This document shows, piece after piece, positions 14,939 to 21,800 of a DNA stretch of 64,000 nucleotides. The stretch spans positions 1 through 64,000 of IMG/VR virus record IMGVR_UViG_3300035698_004448; one strand, given 5' to 3'. Below the pieces are notes generated by a model. The model searched no databases. It worked only from the letters and a program-made list of their open reading frames with translations, and was not told where the DNA came from. Position numbers and translations under genes: made by a program. Each line of letters opens with the position of its first letter. Within the stretch, counting starts at the first letter, position 1. This stretch comes from a virus.

Positions 14939-15271
14939 ATGGAAGACTTAAAGTTGTGTGGTGCTCTACAAAAGATAGCAGACGAGAACCCTGAAACTAG
15001 GAAACATCTGATTCCTATTATCAAACAAGCTGCAAAGAAAACTATGAAGGTAACGGAACTCCCCCCGAAGGAACGAAAGATTGCCGAAAAGAAAATGGCC
15101 AAAGGTTATAAATACATATGTCAGTTTACTACGATTGACGGTGATTTAGATCCGATGTATTTCAAATCTCCAAATGAGATTGGACCTTTTAGGCGTCAGT
15201 ATCAGAAGGACCACGGCACAACAAAAATAAAGTGGACTTTCAGATTAGAACCTGCAAAAGGTAAGAAATAA
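14939..15271 (+). CDS. Protein with N-terminal RKHL motif, next to actin-like gene
   Basis: A 110-aa protein that begins one base after the actin-like stop. Residues 6-31 are the sixth motif copy (LQKIADENPETRKHLIPII, then KQAA). A Lys-rich linker and an alpha/beta segment follow: KGYKYICQFTTIDGDLDPMYFKSPNEIGPFRRQYQ...KIKWTFRLEP. This is the most diverged motif copy and the only one outside the 4819-9672 cluster. Being coupled to the filament protein, it may bind it or share its destination, which is inference. Confidence 0.7.
   Translation: MEDLKLCGALQKIADENPETRKHLIPIIKQAAKKTMKVTELPPKERKIAEKKMAKGYKYICQFTTIDGDLDPMYFKSPNEIGPFRRQYQKDHGTTKIKWTFRLEPAKGKK
14954..15031 (+). repeat. Shared-peptide motif, copy 6 (N-terminal)
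   Basis: Residues 6-31 of the host protein; core QKIADENPETRKHLIPII, then KQAA. Diverged at DNA level from copies 1-5 but with the N-P-E-x-R-K-H-L-x-P pattern intact. Confidence 0.8.
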
Positions 15272-15272
15272 G

Positions 15273-15455
15273 ATGACTGATATGGATGCACAAGCAGCTT
15301 TAGAGTATTTATCTACACCTAAAGGGCAAGCTGAATTAAAAGCTGCTTTTGAACGAGGTCGGGAAGAAGCTGACCGTATCAAGGAAGCTGTAAAGATGGG
15401 TCTTGATAGTTTAAGAGTCCCTTTTGGACCCAAACATGGGTGGGGTTTACGATGA
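15273..15455 (+). CDS. Small helical protein
   Basis: A 60-aa protein that begins one base after the preceding stop. Residues 4-45 are a charged helix (DAQAALEYLSTPKGQAELKAAFERGREEADRIKEAVKMGL), followed by a short RVPFGPKHGWGLR tail. The stop overlaps the next ATG (ATGA). The tight junctions on both sides support a real gene. No family recognised. Confidence 0.6.
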   Translation: MTDMDAQAALEYLSTPKGQAELKAAFERGREEADRIKEAVKMGLDSLRVPFGPKHGWGLR

Positions 15456-15817
15456 AGTCATCTAATGAAAACGGGTATCCTGTTATAACACCTGTACCCA
15501 CAGTCAAGGATCATTTCGAACACCTAGCTAGTGTATTTACAGATATAGAAAAGACTGATGTTAAGGTAACGAATGTTGTGATGACACCAGGGTTCTGGGT
15601 AAGTCTGAAAAAAGCCAAACATTACAAGGACTCTTGTGATTTGGGTAGTAGTGGTGGAGGTCACATTGGATATGTCTGGGGTTCTAAGATATGGCTTTCT
15701 GAGGTGGTTGCTGGTGGTGAAGTTGTTGCTTATGGAGAAGATGATCCGAACTTCTTAAAAGATTGGCCTGCCTTTGCTAATTGGGGTTTTAACTGGGGTT
15801 CTAATTTAAAGGATTAA
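15452..15817 (+). CDS. Capsid A-domain-like small protein, paralogue 1
   Basis: A 121-aa protein starting at the ATGA overlap; a GTG 12 bases upstream is possible but less likely. The centre reads KVTNVVMTPGFWVSLKKAKHYKD, then Gly-rich loop, then GHIGYVWGSKIWLSEVV. In HK97-fold capsid proteins the A-domain shows the same order: strand with N-P-x-x-[WF]-x-x-[LI] and helix, then a late G-x-x-[WY]-G-x-x-[VI]-[WV]-[VL]-S strand. Two further genes at 15821 and 16568 share this order and the D-x-P-x-F ending. A role as capsid-associated protein is inference; the protein is too short to be a complete HK97-fold capsid protein (about 300 aa). Confidence 0.65.
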   Translation: MKSSNENGYPVITPVPTVKDHFEHLASVFTDIEKTDVKVTNVVMTPGFWVSLKKAKHYKDSCDLGSSGGGHIGYVWGSKIWLSEVVAGGEVVAYGEDDPNFLKDWPAFANWGFNWGSNLKD

Positions 15818-15820
15818 ATA

Positions 15821-16276
15821 ATGAGTGGAGCTCTCACAAATAGTCATCCTTTTGTAGAGGAAGAACAACGGATTGAGGATATCCCGTCTTTCGGGATACC
15901 TACACAAGAATCTTTTTATGAACTGCCCGAAGGTGTTGTAGCTACTTGTGTTTTATTGAGTTTTGAAGATCCTTTTGAGGTTTTAGCTAAGTTGTTTGAT
16001 TTTATAGAGAAAACAGGCCAGTCAGTAAAGCATGTGGTAATAAATCATCAAACTTGGATAAGTATGTTGAAGGCTCAACAAAGTATACGAAATATAATGA
16101 GTTTAGTTAATATAGGACTTAGCGGTTATGTGGGGTGTTTGTGGAGTGTTCATGTCTGGGTTTCCCCAAGTGTCTCTAAAGATAAGTGTCACGGGTATAG
16201 TGAGTATGCTACTGAGGAATTTAAGGGTGCATACCCACAGTGTATTGAATACTTTAATAAAAACTTGAAAGATTAG
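15821..16276 (+). CDS. Capsid A-domain-like small protein, paralogue 2
   Basis: A 151-aa protein, paralogous to its neighbour. An N-terminal acidic stretch of about 45 residues precedes FEVLAKLFDFIEKTGQSVKHVVINHQTWISMLK and then the GYVGCLWSVHVWVSPSVS strand, corresponding to GYVWGSKIWLSEVV of the previous gene. The C-terminus ends NKNLKD, close to the SNLKD end of paralogue 1. A perfect 7-bp inverted repeat (15880-15886 / 15892-15898) lies inside the coding region. Probably arose by tandem duplication followed by strong divergence. Function unknown. Confidence 0.65.
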   Translation: MSGALTNSHPFVEEEQRIEDIPSFGIPTQESFYELPEGVVATCVLLSFEDPFEVLAKLFDFIEKTGQSVKHVVINHQTWISMLKAQQSIRNIMSLVNIGLSGYVGCLWSVHVWVSPSVSKDKCHGYSEYATEEFKGAYPQCIEYFNKNLKD

Positions 16277-16279
16277 ATT

Positions 16280-16549
16280 ATGTCACAAGATCAAAGAGAA
16301 GCTGCACGGATTAAGAAAGTTACAGTTACCATCCAGCAGGACTGGGAAGCTGTTGACCCGGACAATTCTGAAGATGTAGCTCTGGCTACCAAACTCAGTG
16401 AAGATATTGTGTGGAACCTGAACCCGAAGCAAATGAACATCAGCCAGAAACGGGATGTGAATCCTGTCAGAGTTGCTGGGTCAGAAAAAATCGTGGAAAT
16501 GGATGTTGGTCCCACTACTGCTACCATTTCAGGTGAACTGCTCGACTGA
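16280..16549 (+). CDS. Conserved small virion-module protein
   Basis: An 89-aa protein lying between two A-domain-like paralogues and unrelated to them. It is mixed alpha/beta (IKKVTVTIQQDWEAVDPDN, SEDIVWNLNPKQMNISQKRDVNPVRVAGSEKIVEMDVGPTTATISGELLD). The DNA is less AT-rich than its neighbours, closer to the core structural genes, so it may be an ancestral gene with accessory paralogues inserted around it. The 16 bases leading into its ATG (GAAAGATTAGATTATG) closely match those before the 16568 gene (AAAGGATTAGATTATG). No family recognised. Confidence 0.6.
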   Translation: MSQDQREAARIKKVTVTIQQDWEAVDPDNSEDVALATKLSEDIVWNLNPKQMNISQKRDVNPVRVAGSEKIVEMDVGPTTATISGELLD

Positions 16550-16567
16550 AAATCAAAGGATTAGATT

Positions 16568-16975
16568 ATGGAATTTAAAAGTTTAGAAGAAATCAAAAAA
16601 GTCATTCCTGTCCCCACAAAAGAAGATGTTATAAGTAAATTGGTCGAAACGGAACACGACCTGCTGGCAGGGAAGAAGTTTGCAAGTCAAGTAGCTGATC
16701 TTTTTTCTGAGGTGGAAAAAAAGAATGGTGATAGAGTTGCAAATGTGGTTTTTAATGCCCTTACTTTTCAGGATTTTCGTAAAGCTGATCCTTACTTAAT
16801 GGATATTGAATCTCAAGCAACGAGATTAAAAAATGGTTTGGTTGGGACATTGTGGGGAGCAAACGTCTGGGTTGCTGGAAAAGATAACCCTAAAGCATAT
16901 GAAGAAAATGGTTCTGATTTTGCTAAGGATTATCCTGCCTTTAATCAGTTCCAGCAACAAATAGGTTTAAAATAA
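16568..16975 (+). CDS. Capsid A-domain-like small protein, paralogue 3
   Basis: A 135-aa protein with leader AAAGGATTAGATTATG, duplicated from the 16280 gene. Contains ADLFSEVEKKNGDRVANVVFNALTFQDFRKADPY followed by GLVGTLWGANVWVAGKDNP and an ending ...FAKDYPAFNQF that mirrors FLKDWPAFANW in paralogue 1. The G-x-L-W-G-x-x-V-W-V strand is the clearest of the three copies and closest to HK97-fold A-domain ends. The TAA stop is in frame with the next gene and the reading frame stays open up to its annotated ATG. Confidence 0.65.
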   Translation: MEFKSLEEIKKVIPVPTKEDVISKLVETEHDLLAGKKFASQVADLFSEVEKKNGDRVANVVFNALTFQDFRKADPYLMDIESQATRLKNGLVGTLWGANVWVAGKDNPKAYEENGSDFAKDYPAFNQFQQQIGLK

Positions 16976-17053
16976 TTCCCCTATGATAACAACCTCTATA
17001 GGAGGTGTGTCATCTATTTTAGATTAACAGAAGCATTAAAAAGCCGGTTCATC
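16976..17053 (+). promoter_or_regulatory. Ribosome site and probable coding leader of the tail-completion gene
   Basis: AGGAGG at 17000-17005 is the best ribosome site in the area but has no ATG, GTG or TTG in frame at proper distance; ATC at 17012 is 6 bases downstream and in frame. ACCTC (16992-16996) can pair with GAGGT (17002-17006), partly hiding the site. Confidence 0.55.
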
Positions 17054-18211
17054 ATGGAGCTGAGGAATTATTGGCAATACCATCCTCTGTATCCTGATCT
17101 TCCAGATCATATCATAGGGAAATATTCTTTCCGAGAACGCCCTTCCACGGGCATCATTGTGAAAGTTGGTGGGGGTAGTCATGTCATGTTATCTGCTGAC
17201 AACTACATCGGAATAATAGAGAGTTACGTTCATCTGGCTCGATACAAGAATAAGCCTGGAATGGCTATTGAATGGGTACGTGAAGATTCTGTAGCTATTC
17301 AGAACAATAATGGGTATTTCCCATCCCGGGCTGGTGTCTATTATATAGAGCTGACTGAAGATAAAGAGTTTTACGTGGATGCTCTATTGAATGTCTACAA
17401 TGAGATTATGACCTCAGTGGATACTTTCACATATTCGATGTCTGCCGTCCCTTTGACTGGGACAATTCGAGTTTTTGAGATGCCTGCTCGGTATCAACTT
17501 ATTGAAGGTGAGAACTATTCAGTTGATGTGGACGGGCAAGGAAATCCGACAGGTGAAATTACTCTGACACAAGCTCTGACAGGTGGGAGATATTTGGTTT
17601 CAGATTACAAATACCCAACTGGTTCTCAGGGTCCTTATACTATAGATCCAGGCTTTGCAAACAACACAGCTATCCCCGGAGTCGTTCTGGCTTTTGGCAG
17701 AAGAAATAAAAAAGGTGATGTTCAAGCAGTGGTTGTTGAAGAAATCCGACGACCCGCTTCCTTGGCCTACGGAGGTAAATGGGAGCTCTCTATGGAGTTC
17801 GATGTGACGGCCAGAGATGTGTTTGCTCAACAGGAGATTGCTGATCAAACGGTTATCTATTTGTGGGGTATTCTTAGACCCCAATTATCCTCTGAAGGTA
17901 TTGAAATGTCTGAGATTTCTCTTGGTGGGGAGTCTGAGGAAGTCTATGATGAGAATGGGGATGATTATTTCTATAATTCTTCGTTTTCTTTGACTGTCAC
18001 AACTGATTGGGAGATCAATATTCCATTGAGTGCTTTCCTCCGTCAAGTGACCCCATCTACCCGAGTTTACTCTCAATATATTGCCTCGTTGACAGAAGAT
18101 CAGTTGAGATCTGCCGGGACAGGAGTTCGTCAGGCAGAGGATATGGGATTGGAATTAATGAGAGACCCATTCTTTGTGGGTCGGATAGCTACTTTTGAAG
18201 TTATTCGTTAA
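17054..18211 (+). CDS. Tail/neck structural protein; true start probably upstream
   Basis: A 385-aa protein from the first in-frame ATG. That ATG has no ribosome site. In the same frame, bases 17012-17053 encode 14 residues of convincing protein (IYFRLTEALKSRFI) joined to MELRNYWQYHPLYPDL, and AGGAGG at 17000-17005 lies 6 bases before ATC 17012. Start at a non-AUG codon, or readthrough from the preceding in-frame gene, is therefore likely. The protein is beta-rich: FRERPSTGIIVKVGGG, then strands, then EIRRPASLAYGGKWELSMEFDVTARD. Proteins with the YW-x-x-HP-x-Y...KYSFRERP opening occur, as I recall, in large myovirus tail-completion clusters. Position before the sheath supports a tail-completion or neck role. 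Confidence 0.7.
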   Translation: MELRNYWQYHPLYPDLPDHIIGKYSFRERPSTGIIVKVGGGSHVMLSADNYIGIIESYVHLARYKNKPGMAIEWVREDSVAIQNNNGYFPSRAGVYYIELTEDKEFYVDALLNVYNEIMTSVDTFTYSMSAVPLTGTIRVFEMPARYQLIEGENYSVDVDGQGNPTGEITLTQALTGGRYLVSDYKYPTGSQGPYTIDPGFANNTAIPGVVLAFGRRNKKGDVQAVVVEEIRRPASLAYGGKWELSMEFDVTARDVFAQQEIADQTVIYLWGILRPQLSSEGIEMSEISLGGESEEVYDENGDDYFYNSSFSLTVTTDWEINIPLSAFLRQVTPSTRVYSQYIASLTEDQLRSAGTGVRQAEDMGLELMRDPFFVGRIATFEVIR

Positions 18212-18251
18212 TTAGTTTATTTTCCCTCTATTCTAAAGAAAGGTTTTAATA

Positions 18252-18701
18252 ATGCCCTTGTACCAATATCAATGTGGTTGCGGACTCAGATTTGAGAGTC
18301 AGGGAAGTATGGATAAACATGCAGACCCGAAAGAATGCCCGGACTGTGGAGAAATGGCTGAACGTCAGATGCCTGAAACGGTAGCTGGGGTTTTTAGTCA
18401 AGAAGTTTCTGGCCCTATTCCTCAGAACACAGGGATTTCAAGTATAGACACTCACATTGATCGAGTCATTGGACAGTCGGCTGAACAAGGCCGTAAAGCT
18501 CATGTGGTTCGTGTGGATACCAAGAAAGAGCTGCTTAGGAACAACCCGGATGCAACTGGATATGACATTACACAAACTCCTGATGGAGAATTCACTTTGA
18601 TGTCTAAAGACCAAAGGAAAGCTCGAGAAGCTGCTTTGGCTGTCAATAATAAGGCTATGAACGCCATAGAACAGGAGAGGGATAAAACCACTCCAAAATA
18701 A
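18252..18701 (+). CDS. FmdB-type zinc-ribbon protein
   Basis: A 149-aa protein beginning MPLYQYQCGCGLRF, with two Cys pairs: C8-x-C10 near the N-terminus and C29-P-D-C32-G, forming the short zinc ribbon typical of FmdB-family proteins. The rest is hydrophilic and helical, with no enzyme motif. FmdB-like ribbons are common as small phage and bacterial proteins of unclear function, sometimes called putative regulators. Ribosome site AAAGG precedes the ATG. It lies between the tail-completion-like protein and the sheath. A nucleic-acid-binding or virion zinc protein are both possible. Confidence 0.8.
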   Translation: MPLYQYQCGCGLRFESQGSMDKHADPKECPDCGEMAERQMPETVAGVFSQEVSGPIPQNTGISSIDTHIDRVIGQSAEQGRKAHVVRVDTKKELLRNNPDATGYDITQTPDGEFTLMSKDQRKAREAALAVNNKAMNAIEQERDKTTPK

Positions 18702-18879
18702 TTACTAGGCCACAAAGGCCGTGGAAAATACATACCGACCGAAACACCGACCTATCTTTTGAGCTTTAAAACCGCCGTTGGCTGGAGAGACAGACGAATG
18801 AACCGATAAACGAACGATTCAATTTGAGCTGAAACTCCGCAACGACTTTGTGGAAGAAACTAAAACAAGAGGTGTTCAA
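18702..18879 (+). other. Sheath leader region
   Basis: A 178-bp gap without a gene. It contains the 8-mer TTTGAGCT twice (18758-18765 and 18823-18830), also present in the leader at 30572-30579, and several GACCGA-like repeats. No TTGACA/TATAAT pair was seen; a phage-specific late promoter is possible. The ribosome site for the sheath is AGAGGTG at 18868-18874. Confidence 0.4.
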
Positions 18880-21800
18880 ATGGCATTTCCAGGTAAATCT
18901 TATGCTCCTCCGGGAGTTTACACTCAAACATTCTTCGAGAACCCTGTTTCTGGTGCTATCGACAGTTTCAAGATTCCAATTTTTATTGGTGAAGGAAACG
19001 AATTTCTGACACAGCAGAACTTGGAACTTGTCCGAGGTTCGTCCCAAAACGTCGATCAGAAAATCGTCGGTGAAGACGAAGCTGGACGAGCTGTAGTTGC
19101 TATTACCGCAGCTGGTGTTGTAGCCTTGGGTGACTTTGATGGGACTTTGGATAAAATCCAAGTTCGTAAATACCCCATCGTTGATGGTGAAGGTGTTGGA
19201 GCTGCTTCAAACAGCCGTTCGGATGTGATTGTTACCATTAACAACCAGATTACGGTTGTACGGCAGGTAACGGGAGCCACTGGTATTATTCAGTTAGCTC
19301 AAGCACCCTCAGCAACGGATGAAGTTCGAGTAACATACTTCTTCAAACGAACAGATACTCTGGTAACAGATGATGTTAGTGACCAGGTTAATCCTGATCC
19401 TGCAATCGTTCGTAGTGTAATAGGTCTTGCCGATGCAGATTCTCCTGTAGGCCAAGAAGGTTCTGTTGGAGCCTATGCTGTTATAGATTTACACGGTGAT
19501 ATTACCAATGCTTCTGGTCAAGTTATCGTTCCGGCCAACAACATTCTGAACTTGACCATTGATGGTGTGAAATATACTATCACCTTGGCTCCAAGAACAG
19601 ATTATACGATGGAGCAGATTGCTGCTGCCATCACAGCAGCCGGTAAAGGAACTCTGACAGCCAGTGCTTTCATTAATAATTTCGGTCTTTCTGCTTTATT
19701 GTTGAATGCCGATGGAAGCATCGTAGTGAATGCCGGGGCAGCAAATGCACCATTAGGACTCATAACAGGTTCTGCCGATACCCGAACAATAACCTTCTAT
19801 ACCTTCCAAGGTCCCATCGTTGATGGTTCCAATGGTGGTGTGACGACAACCGACTCTGCTAAAGTGGTGGTCAAAGTTAATAACATTCAGGTTATCCCGA
19901 CAGCAGTGAACGGTTCTACTCGGGCAGTTACTTTAGCCTCAGCTCCAAAAGCTGGTGCAACCGTAACCATCCAATACTGGTTCAACGCCTGGCAGGATAC
20001 ATTTGATTACCTGCAACATAACAGTGTAACTGAGATTACCAGTTGTGGTGTAGCTCCTAATTCCCAGTCTTACATCCAAGATGCTGACTTCGTGCTTAAA
20101 GATGACAAGATCGTCTGGGGTACAGCAGCTCTGATTTCCAGTGGTGTTCATACTACTGGGGCTACGTTATTTGGGGACACTCAGATTACGGCAACCTTGA
20201 TTGACAACAAAACCTTCCTTTCGGCTTGTACCCCAGTTGTACAAAGTAGTGGTGGAATCTCTACTGATAACCGAATGGAGTTTTCCTTGGCTTTCCAGCC
20301 GACTCTTGGTAATGGACGTAACACCCCCTTGGGTCAGAGTCTATTCCAAACAGTTTCCAACGGACGAATTGATATCCCAACCAACCGCCCTGACGTGGTG
20401 GATGTGTATTGGGGTTATGATATCCAAGATGCTCTCGACAGAGGCAAAGTTGATGTTGACAAAGTGGACGGAATTGTCGTCACTTTGGCTGAGGCCGTTC
20501 CTGCTGGAGCTTCTGTATTTGCTTCGTTCTGGTATAACCTTCTGACAGACAATGAATTCACCGCTGAGTGTGTAAACCCCGGAGCTTCCGGTGTTGGTAC
20601 TTACACCATCATTGACAACGGTGACAACGATGTCTACGGAGCTACTTTCAATACCGGTTCAAAGGGAACTTCCTTGAACGGTGTGACTCTTGAATTCCCA
20701 TCAGGCTCAGAACTGACTCCTGATCTTCGTTTTGAAGGCTTGTCAGGTGATGATTTTGTAGGTCCAATCGAAGAAATCGTTACAGTACAGTTTGCATCTC
20801 GTGTGGCTACTCCTGCTAAATGGACGATGCCTGGTTCTGGTCCTTATGAGTTCATCAATGGATACTCGGATCATCTCCGAATCAAACTACATGCTGCCGA
20901 TGCTACACCCGCAACAGGTCTGGATTTGGATAATCCTTCCGGACATGATGGTGGGTTCTTTGCTACCTTGATCGGTAGTGAGGTAGATTACACTGGCGGA
21001 TCTGGTGCAACCATTGGTCAAAGTTATTCTTTGGCAGCTGCCGAGGACTTCTACTTGCAGGTTGATGATGCTAACATCTTGGTTAAAACCTCTGCTACAG
21101 TATCTAATGTTGATGTCAGTTATTTTGCTGACGTTATCAATGAAGCTGCTAGTGGGCAACAAGGTCTGGCCGTAGTCGGTGGTGGTTTAAGTAACATCAT
21201 ATTGCCTTCTACCGTTTCTGATATTACCTCCGACGTGAACAACTACTATGTTGGTTGGAGAGTGGTTATCGGTACTCACGCTCTCGGTGGTGCAAGTTCT
21301 GGTCAGTTCCGAACTATCACAGCTTATAATGGAGCAACTTCCACAGCTACAGTAGATGCAGCATGGACTGGTGGTGCTACTGTAGTAAATACTCCTTATT
21401 ACCTTTACAACCCAGATGCACGATCTACAATGGTTGGTGCAACTGAGTTTAATGGTCCTGTAACAATCACATTAGGCGGTCATGACAAACTGAACTTTGC
21501 CTTTAGAGGTGATGTAGAATCAATAGCCTTTGAAATTACCTTAGACCCAGGCACTTATGCTACTCCAGTTCTTTTGGCTGCCGAAGTCCAAACTCAGATT
21601 GATGCTGCACTTACACCCGGAGCAACTGGTGCAAGTGTCGAGTGTACAGCTAATGCTGCTGCCAAGTTGCAGTTTAAACTACAACTTCCAGGTTTGAATA
21701 GTGTTAGTTACTTGCAATTCTTGAACTCCTCTGGCTCCCCAGACGATGATTTTGCAATCCTAGCAGGTTTGGACACAGCCGCATCTTTTGGTGGTGGTCA

